A stretch of 64,000 nucleotides of DNA from Bacteroides faecis MAJ27 (GCF_900106755.1 NZ_FNNN01000010.1:62001-126000), one strand, 5' to 3'. Positions 9,506 through 19,398 are shown, counted from the stretch's first letter. The notes: a model not told the origin generated them from the sequence alone. Numbers and translations are program-made.

Positions 9506-12120
9506 TAGGAAGTATGAGAAATAGATATAGTAAGATACTTTGTTTATTACTTCTTTTTGCCTGTTGCCTGCCACAGGAAGGAAATGCTTTCTGGCCTTTT
9601 AAAAAGAAGAAAAAAGAAGATAAGAAGGAAAACCTGACACCTTACCAGAAGTTGTTCAAGAACAAAAAGGTGCAGACAGCACATGGCCTGATGACCATTC
9701 ACAAAGTGGAAGGAAAGATATATGTGGAATTTCCGATCGATATGTTAGGACGCGAAATGCTGTTTACTTCTTCTATCGAGAATACAAGCGACGGCGGTGA
9801 GGGTGCTCCGGGACAGCTGGGCGGTACGGATGTACGTTTCCGCTTTGAGATGATCGACTCTACACTGGTGGCACGTATGCCCTTGCTGAGCAAACCGGTG
9901 AATACGAGCGGTGACAGTTATATCGCCCGTGCACTGGACAATTCGCACAATCCGGGTATTTTCAAAAGCTTTAAAGTACTGGCTTGTACACCGGACAGTT
10001 CTGCGCTTGTAGTGGATATGAAGGGACTGTTTATGGAAGGATCTGCATTTACCAAGCCTTTCCCTTCTACTTCTGCCAACGGTTATTACGGATTCGTTTC
10101 ACGTGATCACTCCCTGCAGTCTGATAAGTCGGCTATCCTTGGAGTATCGGCTACAGAGAATAATATAGCTGTACGTGAAGAACTGTCTTACAAGGTTGAC
10201 CACACACTGATGGGCGCTTACAGCATGTATAAGGATGTGCCTCTGACAGCTGTGGTCAATAAAATGTTGTGCATCTTGCCGGAGGAACCGATGGCTCCCC
10301 GTCTGGCTGATTCGCGCTTGGGAATGACAACGCAGCTGAAAAGTGACTTTGCGGGAGCTACTCAGGAAGTGAAAAGCATACGTTATGCAAAGCGCTGGCG
10401 TATCGAACCGTCTGACTCTGCTGCTCATCGTCGTGGAGAATTGGTTCAACCTAAAAAGCAGCTGGTCTTTTATATCGACAGCCTGATGCCTGCAAAATGG
10501 AATCCATATATCAAAGCCGGTGCAGAATCATGGAATAAGGCGTTTGAGAAGATAGGATTTAAAGATGTTATCTGTGTGAAGGAGTTTCCGAAGAACGATA
10601 CATTGTTCAATGCAAACAGTCTTGATTGTATGACCGTACGTTATTCTGCTTCCTGGATGAATTCCGCGCAGACTACGATACACTCTGATTCACGTACAGG
10701 TGAGATTCTGAATGCTTCTATCCTGATCAATGCAAACATGATCAGTGTGCAGTATGCTGACCGTGTCGGAGCAACTGTAGCTATCGACCCTCGTGTACGT
10801 ACTACTGTTTTCCCGGAAGATATACAAGGTGAGTTGATCGAGGCTGCTATCGCTCAGGCGGTAGGTACCGGTCTGGGATTGACTATGAACTGGGGGGCTT
10901 CCTGTGCTTATCCGGTAGATTCGTTGCGTTCGGTAGGCTTTACACAGAAGTACGGACTGGCTTCTTCCGTTATGGGAGGAGTAGTGATCAATGATGTGGC
11001 TACGGAAGACGATGTACGCAAAGGAGTATGCCTGGTTAATACCAAGCCCGGTCCTTACGACGAACTGGTGATTAAATATTTATATCAGCCTATTTATGCT
11101 TCTTCATTGCAGGAAGAGAAAGATACGCTGGACAGCTGGATTCGTGAACATACAGGAGATCCGCATTATGCCTATATCCGCAATCAGTCCCGTTTCGATT
11201 CCGATCCCCGTAACAGCCGTGGAAGTTTGGGAGATGATCATTTGAAATCATTCGACTATATGCTTCCCAATGTCCGCAAAGGATTTGAGAACTATTATAA
11301 CTGGTTTGCCAAGGATGACCGTGATTTCTTAATGCGCAGACGTGTACACTCTGCCCTAAGTGAAAGGCTGAGCGGACGTATTTACGCTGTTCTGAGTTAT
11401 ATTGGGGGTATTTACCTGAATGATATTCGTGAGAAGGATGCGATACCGAGCTACTCAATGGTAGATCGGGAGAAGCAGAAAGCAGCATTGGATAAGGCAC
11501 TGGAACTGGCGAAGAATTTGGAGTGGGTGGATGATGATGCTCATGCCAAGGAATTCGAGATTGCAGATGAGAAGGCAGATCGTCTTCGTCTGGATATCTT
11601 CAATGGAATTTTCGGACGTCTGCCTTATGTCGAAGTTTGTACGGAACGTTTCCCCGATGCGGCTTACACGGCTTCGGAATATCTGGATGATATTTACGGA
11701 GTTGTCTGGGAAGGCGTATTGAAACACCGTCCGTTGAAAGACTTTGAAAGAGCTTTGCAGACTGCATTCCTGGAAAGTATCATTTCGACATCGACAGCCA
11801 CTTCGCCTGTCGGTAGTTTCAAAGCTTCTAAAACTGCATTTGCAGCTTCCGGCAAGCCGGAGATTAATCTGGCTGCTCTGAGAAACGGAGAAAGAGTGGA
11901 TATGAAGATGCAACTCCTGCAGAATCCGGAAGAGATAGCAGGTTTTTCTTCAGTACCGCCGATCTACACTAATCAGACGAAAATTGCTGCGTATTATTTC
12001 GACTTGTTGATGAAGACGAAAGATATGCTCGAAAAAGCTGTATCAGCAGCTCCCGAAGCAGATCGTTCTCATTACGACTTGTTGATCTACCGCATCAAGA
12101 AGGCTATAGAAATTGAATAA
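9502..12120 (+). CDS. Metalloprotease paralogue (DUF5117 type) lacking zinc ligands, probable pseudoenzyme
   Basis: An 872-residue paralogue of the preceding gene, translationally coupled to it through an ATGA overlap; an alternative ATG at 9514 gives a tighter signal peptide. After the signal comes a Lys-rich run (FKKKKKEDKK), then the same domain order. The position of the zinc motif is clear from the flanks (GELIEAAIAQ... and YPVDSLRSVGFTQKYG), but it reads QAVGTGLGLTM. All three His ligands (His to Gln452, Thr456 and Met462) and the catalytic Glu (to Ala453) are replaced. The Met-turn region is also changed (SSVMGGVVIN). The frame is otherwise full length with no frameshift, so the gene looks maintained rather than decaying. 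A binding, chaperone or regulatory role beside the active paralogue is my inference. Confidence 0.85.
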   Translation: MIGSMRNRYSKILCLLLLFACCLPQEGNAFWPFKKKKKEDKKENLTPYQKLFKNKKVQTAHGLMTIHKVEGKIYVEFPIDMLGREMLFTSSIENTSDGGEGAPGQLGGTDVRFRFEMIDSTLVARMPLLSKPVNTSGDSYIARALDNSHNPGIFKSFKVLACTPDSSALVVDMKGLFMEGSAFTKPFPSTSANGYYGFVSRDHSLQSDKSAILGVSATENNIAVREELSYKVDHTLMGAYSMYKDVPLTAVVNKMLCILPEEPMAPRLADSRLGMTTQLKSDFAGATQEVKSIRYAKRWRIEPSDSAAHRRGELVQPKKQLVFYIDSLMPAKWNPYIKAGAESWNKAFEKIGFKDVICVKEFPKNDTLFNANSLDCMTVRYSASWMNSAQTTIHSDSRTGEILNASILINANMISVQYADRVGATVAIDPRVRTTVFPEDIQGELIEAAIAQAVGTGLGLTMNWGASCAYPVDSLRSVGFTQKYGLASSVMGGVVINDVATEDDVRKGVCLVNTKPGPYDELVIKYLYQPIYASSLQEEKDTLDSWIREHTGDPHYAYIRNQSRFDSDPRNSRGSLGDDHLKSFDYMLPNVRKGFENYYNWFAKDDRDFLMRRRVHSALSERLSGRIYAVLSYIGGIYLNDIREKDAIPSYSMVDREKQKAALDKALELAKNLEWVDDDAHAKEFEIADEKADRLRLDIFNGIFGRLPYVEVCTERFPDAAYTASEYLDDIYGVVWEGVLKHRPLKDFERALQTAFLESIISTSTATSPVGSFKASKTAFAASGKPEINLAALRNGERVDMKMQLLQNPEEIAGFSSVPPIYTNQTKIAAYYFDLLMKTKDMLEKAVSAAPEADRSHYDLLIYRIKKAIEIE

Positions 12121-12220
12121 ATCTCTATTACATAAACTCTCTCTTAATTAATTTGTCTCTATGAAAACAATATTGTAAGAGGTATTTTTAAGGATTTCTT
12201 CTATGCAATATTGAGCATTT

Positions 12221-12260
12221 TTCACCTGGGTTTACATTGTCGAATGTAAATCCGGGTGAA
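12221..12260 (+). terminator. Rho-independent terminator after protease locus 1
   Basis: An 18-base-pair stem (two G-T wobbles) with a four-base loop, 12221-12238 pairing with 12243-12260, followed by TCTTTTAT. It stands 100 bases behind the second protease gene and before the sigma-factor gene. It therefore separates the two operons. The rest of 12121-12382 shows only AT-rich sequence and the promoter element below. Confidence 0.8.
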
Positions 12261-12358
12261 TCTTTTATAGGCGGATATCTTTTGGAAAGTACCATACAAC
12301 TAGATTGTCCGAGAGAAAAATATCAGTCTTTCTGTATAGAACATTATTATTTAATTTG

Positions 12359-12366
12359 TATTTTTG
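12359..12366 (+). promoter_or_regulatory. Bacteroidetes -7 promoter box for the sigma-factor gene
   Basis: TATTTTTG fits the Bacteroidetes TAnnTTTG -7 consensus. Transcription would start around 12371-12374, only about ten bases before ATG 12383, which argues against the upstream in-frame start at 12305. No convincing -33 TTTG box is seen, so confidence is moderate. Confidence 0.45.
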
Positions 12367-12382
12367 GCGCAAAACTCCCGAA

Positions 12383-12952
12383 ATGACTAACAATGAGATT
12401 TCCATAGAACAAATTAATAAGTTGGATGCGGCTGCTTTCCGACTGCTTTATAAGAATTATTATAAAGCATTGGTTTGCTATGCAATAACAATTGTCGGAG
12501 ATTCAGAATCTGCAGAAGATATTGTCCAGGAGTTATTCTCCACTATTTGGGAGAAGAAGATGCTTTTCCGGTCTCTGGCTTCATTTAGGGCTTATCTGTA
12601 TAATTCTGTCAGAAATGCTTCCCTGGATTATTTGAAACATAAGGATGTGGAAGGTAGCTATCTTCAGAAGATGCTTGATAGCCACTCCACTACATTTAGG
12701 ATGGAAGAAGAGGAAGAAGGGTTCTTTAGTGAAGAAGTCTATCGCCAGTTACTTCAGACAATTGATGCTTTGCCAGATCGATGCCGGGAAGTTTTTTTGA
12801 TGTATATGGAAGGTAAGAAGAACGAGGAGATTGCTACTGCACTCCATGTTTCTCTTGAAACTGTGAAGACTCAAAAGAAGAGAGCAATGTCCTTCCTTAG
12901 AAAAAAATTAGGCTCCTATCATTTTCTATTATTGCAAATGTTACTTCCCTAA
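12383..12952 (+). CDS. ECF RNA polymerase sigma-70 factor (Bacteroidetes type)
   Basis: A 189-residue protein from ATG 12383. An upstream in-frame start (12305) would add 26 residues with no homology and lies before the putative -7 box. Region 2 is seen at AAAFRLLYKNYYKALVCYA and the segment ESAEDIVQELFSTIWEK; region 4 at LPDRCREVFLMYMEGKKNEEIA with the helix-turn-helix HVSLETVKTQKKRAMSFLRKK. This is the cytoplasmic half of the sigma/anti-sigma system that in Bacteroides switches on a neighbouring SusC with an STN domain when that transporter binds its ligand. The FecR gene follows after 198 bases and the STN-SusC after that, which matches the classical order exactly. The gene's targets are most likely the genes from 14369 to 22867. 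Confidence 0.93.
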   Translation: MTNNEISIEQINKLDAAAFRLLYKNYYKALVCYAITIVGDSESAEDIVQELFSTIWEKKMLFRSLASFRAYLYNSVRNASLDYLKHKDVEGSYLQKMLDSHSTTFRMEEEEEGFFSEEVYRQLLQTIDALPDRCREVFLMYMEGKKNEEIATALHVSLETVKTQKKRAMSFLRKKLGSYHFLLLQMLLP

Positions 12953-13150
12953 AAAGAAGCATAACACTCAATCCACTTTACTTGTTAACACCTGTTTGCA
13001 ATGAACAAAATGTTCGTTGTTTTTCTTGATTATTGTACAAAAAGAACGGTCTTCTAAATAAATAAAGTATCTTTTGAATAAAAAAACTTCAGAATCCTGT
13101 CCCCCATTTCTTCTTCTTAGTCGTCTTTACTATAAATAACCTGAAATAAT

Positions 13151-14335
13151 ATGATAAAGCGTAAAAGAAGTATAAATTCTATCATCCATGATCAGTTGCT
13201 GGGATACGCTTCGGAAGAAGATAAAAAACAGTTGCAGTCATGGCTTGATAGTTCTCAAGAAAATAGAGAGAACTATGATCGTCTGATGCGTGAGGCTTGT
13301 TTGATTGACAGGTATAAACAGTTTGCCCAGGTAGATGAAGAACGTGCTTGGGAAAGGTTTCAGAAAAAGCATTTCTCTATTCGCTCTGCTCGTTGGGTCA
13401 AAATAGGACGCTATGCTGCAATCTTCTTATTGCCGATAATCGGTTTTGCAATATGGTTTTGGACTTTGCGGCTGATGGATTCTCAGCCGGTGATTTCGGA
13501 TGAAGTTCGTATTGCTATGATCCGGTCGGAGAAGATGGGTAAACAAAAGGCAACACTGGTTCTGGCAAATGGACAGAAGATGGATTTAAAATCAGTGCCT
13601 GCTAAGCCATTACAGGATTCGGTGGAACAAGTTCCTGTTGCTCAGCCGTCAGTTCCTAAGACTGATATGAATGAATCGGAAGAGGTCTCTGTTGTAGAAA
13701 ATAATAAGTTGAGTACTTATGATGACAGTGAATTCTGGATGACGTTTGAAGACGGGACCAGGGTGCATCTGAATTATAATACGACATTGAAATATCCACC
13801 ACATTTCGGTACTACCACTCGCACGGTCTATTTGGATGGGGAGGCTTATTTTCAGGTAGCCAAGGATAGCAAACGCCCTTTCCGTGTCATTACGGCGAAT
13901 GGAGTGGTCAAGCAGTACGGGACAACTTTCAATGTAAATACACATGTGCCCGGAATAACGAAAGTAGTGCTGGTGAAAGGTTCTGTAAGTGTGCTTCCTA
14001 ATCAGGGAGGGGAATATAAAATAAAACCGGGGGAATTGGCGGTTCTTCAGGCTGATACGCAAGATGTACAAATTAGCGTAGTGGATATCGAGCCGTATAT
14101 CGCATGGAACAGTGGACGCTTCGTTTTTGATAACTGTTCTTTGGAGAGTCTGATGAATGTAATATCACGTTGGTACAACAAAGATATCGTATTCGAATCG
14201 GAAGATACCAAGAAGATACGTTTTACAGGAGATATTGATCGCTACGGCTCAATAGAGCCCATATTGAAAGCGATACAGCGGGTGACTCATCTGGAAATGG
14301 AAATACAGGGGAAGACCATAATTATAAAGAAATAA
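13151..14335 (+). CDS. FecR-family anti-sigma factor
   Basis: A 394-residue inner-membrane protein. The cytoplasmic N-terminal part (about 1-85) would bind the sigma factor. One transmembrane helix lies near residues 86-108 (YAAIFLLPIIGFAIWFW). A linker rich in Pro, Val and Ser is followed by the FecR domain (about 190-290: TFEDGTRVHLNYNTTL, VYLDGEAYFQVAKD) and a C-terminal DUF4974-like domain (about 315-394: FVFDNCSLESLMNVISRWY). The periplasmic part is expected to contact the STN domain of the SusC encoded 33 bases downstream. The upstream gap (12953-13150) holds a weak GAACA/TGTTC hairpin followed by T-rich sequence near 13003, possibly an attenuating terminator after the sigma gene. Confidence 0.93.
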   Translation: MIKRKRSINSIIHDQLLGYASEEDKKQLQSWLDSSQENRENYDRLMREACLIDRYKQFAQVDEERAWERFQKKHFSIRSARWVKIGRYAAIFLLPIIGFAIWFWTLRLMDSQPVISDEVRIAMIRSEKMGKQKATLVLANGQKMDLKSVPAKPLQDSVEQVPVAQPSVPKTDMNESEEVSVVENNKLSTYDDSEFWMTFEDGTRVHLNYNTTLKYPPHFGTTTRTVYLDGEAYFQVAKDSKRPFRVITANGVVKQYGTTFNVNTHVPGITKVVLVKGSVSVLPNQGGEYKIKPGELAVLQADTQDVQISVVDIEPYIAWNSGRFVFDNCSLESLMNVISRWYNKDIVFESEDTKKIRFTGDIDRYGSIEPILKAIQRVTHLEMEIQGKTIIIKK

Positions 14336-14355
14336 ACATATTAACTACTATTAAA

Positions 14356-14363
14356 AAAGGAGG
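14356..14363 (+). promoter_or_regulatory. Unusually strong Shine-Dalgarno sequence before the STN-SusC gene
   Basis: AAAGGAGG lies five bases before ATG 14369. It is complementary to the canonical 16S 3' end. Bacteroidetes messages generally show weak or no Shine-Dalgarno signal, and I see nothing comparable before the other SusC genes in this window. Confidence 0.6.
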
Positions 14364-14368
14364 ACGAC

Positions 14369-17300
14369 ATGCAAAAAAAGAGAGCTCGAGAACGCATTAT
14401 CATGTTTCTCTGTATTATTTCCTTGTTGTTTACACCGGTGTTGGCTGCATCGCAATCTAATGCAATGAGGGTATCCTTAGATCTTAAATCTGCAACAGTT
14501 AAAGAATTTTTTGATGCTGTAAAAGTACAGACTGGCCTGAACTTTATTTATAGTACGGAGCAAGTGAAGAATATGCCTCGTATCACTATTCAGAGCAATA
14601 GTCAGCCTATCAGTGAGGTGTTGAACAAAGTGCTGGCAAATACCGGATACAGTTATGAAATAGAAGGAAATATTGTAACCATTGTATATCAGCAACCTAA
14701 AGAGAATGTCCGCACGGCTACGGGCGTTGTGGTTGATGAGGGAGGGTTGCCCTTGCCGGGAGCTTATATAAAACTCTCTAAAACGGAACATTCGACGATA
14801 ACTGATAATGAAGGTAAGTTTTCTATTAATTTATTCCGTCAGAAAGAGCCTGTCCTGATTGTCTCGTATTTGGGAATGATTGTACAGGAAGTAAAAGTTG
14901 CCGGTACTAAACCTATGACAATCGTGATGAAATCGGATGTGAAGTCAATCGATGAAGTTGTAGTGACAGGTTATCAGGAGATTGACAGACGCAAGTTGGC
15001 AAGCTCCATATCCTCTATAAAGGGAGCTGATCTGATTGGTGGGGAGTATCTGTCTATCGACAAAATGTTGCAGGGACGCCTGCCGGGTGTTGCTGTGATG
15101 AATATGTCATCTACTCCGGGAGCTGCTCCTAAGATTAGAATTAGGGGATCTTCCTCTATTACAGGAAATAGAGAACCGGTATGGGTAGTCGATGGGATTA
15201 TTCTGGAAGAACCTGTCAATATCTCTACAGAAGAGTTGAATAGTCCGGATAAGATAAACTTGATCGGAAATGCCATCGGTTCGGTCAATCCGGAAGATAT
15301 TGAACGTGTGGATATTCTGAAAGATGCCAGCGCTACTGCTATCTATGGCATCAAAGCGGCCAATGGAGTTATTGTGGTCACTACCAAGCAAGGAAAAAAA
15401 CAGAAACCGAGTATCACGTATACCGCTACATTGGGGATAACAGCTCCTCCTACTTACGATAAAATGTTTCGGATGAATTCTGCCGACAGAATTGATATGT
15501 CTATCGAAATGCAGGAGAGGGGATTATCTTTCGGAAGTTACAAACCTTCGGATATTGGCTATGAAGGAGCATTGCAACATCTGTGGAATAAAGATATTAC
15601 CTATCAGGAATTCTTAAACCAAGTAAAGATATTGAAAGGACTGAATACCGATTGGTATGACTTGCTGTTCCGTACAGCATTTACACATCAGCATTCGGTA
15701 TCCATTACAGGTGGAAATGAGCGGAGCAATTATTATATGTCCATAGGATATGCGAATAATAACAGTGTGACTACCAAGGAAGGACTGGAGCGCTATAACG
15801 TACTGGCTAAAATAAATACTAGAATCAACCGGAATATACATTTGGGACTGAAGGTAAGCGGCTCTCTTTCTAAAGCAGAACATCCTCATACTTCCATTGA
15901 TGTGTATGAATATGCTTATAATACTTCACGAGCTATTCCTTTGCGGACGGCTTCTGATGAGTTGTATTTTTATGCGAATGAGGCAGGACACAATGGGATT
16001 CTGCCTTATAATATTATGAATGAACTGAACCATACAGGTAACAAAAATGATAATTCTTCGATAGATGTAGCTATAAACTTAGATTGGAATGTGGCTTCAT
16101 GGATAAAATTCTCATCGATATTGGGAGCATCTAGAAGTAACGTAACGCAGGAGAACTGGGCGGATGAACAATCATATTATATTTCATCTATGCGGCAAAG
16201 CCCTTATGGAAAGAAACTACCGGATCTAACGGAAGATCCCAAATTTGTAGAAGAATACTGTCTACTTCCATTTGGAGGAGAATTAGCGACGACCAATACC
16301 CGTAACACTTCTTATACCTGGAGAAATAGTCTGGCTTTGATGCAAAGTTTTGGAAAACATGAAATCTCAGGAAGTATTGGACAGGAAGTCAGATCTTCCA
16401 AATATGATGGATTAAAATCCACACAATATGGATATTTGCCGGAAAGAGGTAAAAAGTTTGTAGATATTGATCCGACGATATGGAAAAGGTATGCCGCTTT
16501 GGTTAAGAATCATCCGGATGTAGTGACCGATACAAAGAATAATGTGATTTCGTTGTACGCTACTGCTTCTTATGTGTATGATAGCCGATATATTCTGAAC
16601 TTTAATATACGAACTGATGGTTCCAATAAATTCGGTCAGAGCAAGAGCGTGCGTTTTCTGCCGATATGGTCTGTATCTACCCGATGGAATGTTATCAATG
16701 AGAAATTTATGAAAAACGTCAGTTTCCTGAATGATTTGGCAATCCGTGCTTCATACGGTATACAAGGTAACGTACATCCGGACCAGACTCCTAATCTGAT
16801 TGCCAGTCTGGGAACGCTGGAATCGTTGCCACAGGAATATGTGTCAACTCTTTATAAATTGCCGAATAATAAGCTGAAATGGGAAAAGACCAACTCTTAC
16901 AATATTGCAATTGACTGGGCATTTTGGAATAACAGAGTTTATGGCTCTCTCGATGTGTATTACAAAAAGGGCGTTGATCAGGTTGTTACGAAAAACGTAG
17001 CTCCTTCTACGGGAGCATCGAGTGTTTCTATTAATGATGGAGATGTTGAAAATAGAGGCTGGGATTTGGCTGTATCTTTTGTTCCTGTCCAGACTCGGAA
17101 CTGGATGTGGAGTATATCATTTAATACAGGTAAGAACTATAATAAAGTATTGAATGCTGGAAACTCGGCTGTTACCTGGCAAGATTATATTGCAGGAACA
17201 TTGGTGAGTAATGGTAATGCGATTAACAGTTTCTATTCTTACAAGTTTGATAAACTGGATGCACAGGGATATCCTACCTTTAAGGATGTTAACGAGAAGG

Positions 17301-17917
17301 ATGAAGAGGGTAATGCTGTCGTTCATTCGCAGCAAGAGATGTATGACCGTGCCTTTGTCCTTTCCGGAAAACGTGAGCCGGACCTGACGGGCGGATTCTC
17401 TACTTATTTGAAATACAAGAATATTACATTCAATGCATTGTTCTCGTTTAGTTTTGGCAATAAGATACGTTTGAACGATTTGTATGAGTCATCTGGACAA
17501 CGGCTTCCTTATCCAGACCAGAACATGTCCAGTGAGTTCGTGAATCGTTGGAGAGAACCGGGTGACGAGGACAGAACTATTATACCGGTTTTGTCGGATA
17601 AAAGTTTGCAGATCAATGATAAGGCTGTGACTTATCGTATTGCAGATAATGGATGGGATATGTATAATAAAAGTGATATTCGGGTAGTTTCAGGTAGTTT
17701 TCTCAGATGCCGTTCGATGTCTGTCCGTTATGATTTCAAATGTGAATGGTTGAAACCGATCTATCTCAAAGGAGCTAGTGTCAGTTTTGATGCTGGTAAT
17801 GTTTTTGTCATCAAAGATAAAAGTTTGAAAGGGAGAGATCCTGAACAAATCGGATTTGGTTCGAGAAGCATACCGCCACAGCGTTCTTATTCGCTTCGCT
17901 TTAGTCTTACTCTTTAA
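14369..17917 (+). CDS. SusC/RagA TonB-dependent transporter with N-terminal STN signalling domain
   Basis: A 1182-residue outer-membrane transporter. The signal peptide (LCIISLLFTPVLAASQS) is followed by an STN domain (about 33-110: SATVKEFFDAVKVQTGLNFIY and the segment SEVLNKVLANTGYSYEI). Then come a carboxypeptidase-regulatory-like domain (about 115-195), the TonB-box junction DEVVVTGYQE, a plug (VWVVDGIIL, ILKDASATAIYGIKAANGVI) and a beta-barrel. The STN domain marks it as a transporter that signals through the FecR and ECF sigma factor encoded just upstream, so ligand binding should induce its own operon. The SusD gene follows after two bases. The downstream peptidase genes point to peptide or protein-derived cargo, which is inference. 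Confidence 0.95.
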   Translation: MQKKRARERIIMFLCIISLLFTPVLAASQSNAMRVSLDLKSATVKEFFDAVKVQTGLNFIYSTEQVKNMPRITIQSNSQPISEVLNKVLANTGYSYEIEGNIVTIVYQQPKENVRTATGVVVDEGGLPLPGAYIKLSKTEHSTITDNEGKFSINLFRQKEPVLIVSYLGMIVQEVKVAGTKPMTIVMKSDVKSIDEVVVTGYQEIDRRKLASSISSIKGADLIGGEYLSIDKMLQGRLPGVAVMNMSSTPGAAPKIRIRGSSSITGNREPVWVVDGIILEEPVNISTEELNSPDKINLIGNAIGSVNPEDIERVDILKDASATAIYGIKAANGVIVVTTKQGKKQKPSITYTATLGITAPPTYDKMFRMNSADRIDMSIEMQERGLSFGSYKPSDIGYEGALQHLWNKDITYQEFLNQVKILKGLNTDWYDLLFRTAFTHQHSVSITGGNERSNYYMSIGYANNNSVTTKEGLERYNVLAKINTRINRNIHLGLKVSGSLSKAEHPHTSIDVYEYAYNTSRAIPLRTASDELYFYANEAGHNGILPYNIMNELNHTGNKNDNSSIDVAINLDWNVASWIKFSSILGASRSNVTQENWADEQSYYISSMRQSPYGKKLPDLTEDPKFVEEYCLLPFGGELATTNTRNTSYTWRNSLALMQSFGKHEISGSIGQEVRSSKYDGLKSTQYGYLPERGKKFVDIDPTIWKRYAALVKNHPDVVTDTKNNVISLYATASYVYDSRYILNFNIRTDGSNKFGQSKSVRFLPIWSVSTRWNVINEKFMKNVSFLNDLAIRASYGIQGNVHPDQTPNLIASLGTLESLPQEYVSTLYKLPNNKLKWEKTNSYNIAIDWAFWNNRVYGSLDVYYKKGVDQVVTKNVAPSTGASSVSINDGDVENRGWDLAVSFVPVQTRNWMWSISFNTGKNYNKVLNAGNSAVTWQDYIAGTLVSNGNAINSFYSYKFDKLDAQGYPTFKDVNEKDEEGNAVVHSQQEMYDRAFVLSGKREPDLTGGFSTYLKYKNITFNALFSFSFGNKIRLNDLYESSGQRLPYPDQNMSSEFVNRWREPGDEDRTIIPVLSDKSLQINDKAVTYRIADNGWDMYNKSDIRVVSGSFLRCRSMSVRYDFKCEWLKPIYLKGASVSFDAGNVFVIKDKSLKGRDPEQIGFGSRSIPPQRSYSLRFSLTL

Positions 17918-17919
17918 TA

Positions 17920-19392
17920 ATGAAAATGACGATGAAAAAGTATAATTTATATCTCTTATTGCTAATAGTCATATTGTCATCATGTAGTGACTTCCTGGAG
18001 GAAAGTTCGCAGGATTTGATGATCCCGAAGTCGGTTAAAGACTATAAAGAATTACTCTTCGGTGAAATATTGAAGAATGGTGAAGTTTTACATCCTTATC
18101 TGGAGTATATGACAGATGATGTGAAAGACCAGTGCTATTACGGAACTAATCCGGGTGTAATCTCGAATGATTTTAGGGAAAGTGTATGGGCGTATTATAC
18201 TTGGCAGGCTAATCCTGAAGTCGGAAAACTGAATGAATTTACTGCTGATAATGCATGGGTTTCTTATTTCCATAAGATTTTGATGACTAATATTATTTTG
18301 GATAACCTACCTAAAATGACGGGAACAGATATCGAACGTCAGGATTTGGCTGGAGAAGCCTATTTCATGCGTGCTTTTTCGTACTTTATGCTTGCAAACC
18401 TCTATGGGCAGCCTTATCATCCCGCTACTGCTGACCAGGATCTCTGTGTGCCGGTAAATAATGAGATCAGTCTGTCGGACAAAATGATGAGGCGAGCTAC
18501 TAATTCTGTGGTTTATGCACAAATGGAAAAAGATATAAATCGGGCTATCCAATGTTTTAAAATGGTAGGGGGAGAAAAGAGTATTTACCGTCCGAATTTG
18601 CCTGGCGCCTATTTATTAGCATCGCGTATTGCTCTTTTTCAGGAGAAATATGATCAAACGATTTTGTATTGTGATTCGGTATTTAAAGTGTCTTCCCATG
18701 CTCTTTATAAGCTAAAAGAGAAAGACGATAATTATTTCTTTTCTCTTGCCAATAAAGAAATATTGTTTTCTTATGGAACTACAACCCTTGAATCATACAT
18801 GAGGGAAGACTTCAGATATGCAGGCGAATTGGTTGTATCTGATGATCTACTGAAACAGTATTCTGCAGACGATTTGCGAGTGACTAACTTCTTTAAGCAT
18901 ACGAAAGGTTCGCAGAGGAGGCCTGTCGCGAAAGAATATAATATCTATACCCCTATTAAATGGAGTAGGAATTCTGCTACTGTTTATTCCAATGCTTTCC
19001 GTATTTCGGAAGCTTATCTGAATCGTGCTGAGGCTTTTGCTGAACTTGGCAATACGAACAAGGCTCTTGCTGACTTAAATGAGCTCCGTGAAAATCGTAT
19101 GAAACCGGGAACTCCGCCGTTAGCTGTCGATGAAGACGGAATTGTAGCAACCGTACGTAAGGAACGCCGTAGAGAACTGGCATTTGAAGGATTCCGCTGG
19201 TTTGATTTGCGCAGGTATGGCTGCCCTCCTTTGAAGCATACTTACAGTTCAAAGGAGAACGAAGGAGCAGGGGATGTCTTCGAACTGAAAGAGAAAGGCT
19301 CATACGTGTTGCCGATTCCTAAGAGCGAAAGAGAGAGAAATACGGAAATAGAAATATTCGACCGTCCGAATAGTGAACCTGTTAATAATTGA
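17920..19392 (+). CDS. RagB/SusD-type nutrient-binding lipoprotein
   Basis: A 490-residue lipoprotein partner of the preceding SusC, starting two bases after its stop. The signal is MKKYNLYLLLLIVILSSC with the Cys followed by SDFLEESSQD. Typical SusD segments are seen: LAGEAYFMRAFSYFMLANLYGQPY near residues 145-165, AYLNRAEAFAELGNTNKALADLN and VRKERRRELAFEGFRWFDLRRYG in the C-terminal third. In-frame ATGs at 17920, 17926 and 17932 could all start it. It should act on the cell surface as the substrate-binding lid of the STN-SusC. Substrate not evident. Confidence 0.95.
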   Translation: MKMTMKKYNLYLLLLIVILSSCSDFLEESSQDLMIPKSVKDYKELLFGEILKNGEVLHPYLEYMTDDVKDQCYYGTNPGVISNDFRESVWAYYTWQANPEVGKLNEFTADNAWVSYFHKILMTNIILDNLPKMTGTDIERQDLAGEAYFMRAFSYFMLANLYGQPYHPATADQDLCVPVNNEISLSDKMMRRATNSVVYAQMEKDINRAIQCFKMVGGEKSIYRPNLPGAYLLASRIALFQEKYDQTILYCDSVFKVSSHALYKLKEKDDNYFFSLANKEILFSYGTTTLESYMREDFRYAGELVVSDDLLKQYSADDLRVTNFFKHTKGSQRRPVAKEYNIYTPIKWSRNSATVYSNAFRISEAYLNRAEAFAELGNTNKALADLNELRENRMKPGTPPLAVDEDGIVATVRKERRRELAFEGFRWFDLRRYGCPPLKHTYSSKENEGAGDVFELKEKGSYVLPIPKSERERNTEIEIFDRPNSEPVNN

Positions 19393-19398
19393 TCGATT

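Noticed and set aside
12305-12382. N-terminal extension of the ECF sigma factor
   Set aside because: The added 26 residues do not match sigma region 2 and lie upstream of the putative -7 box at 12359-12366.
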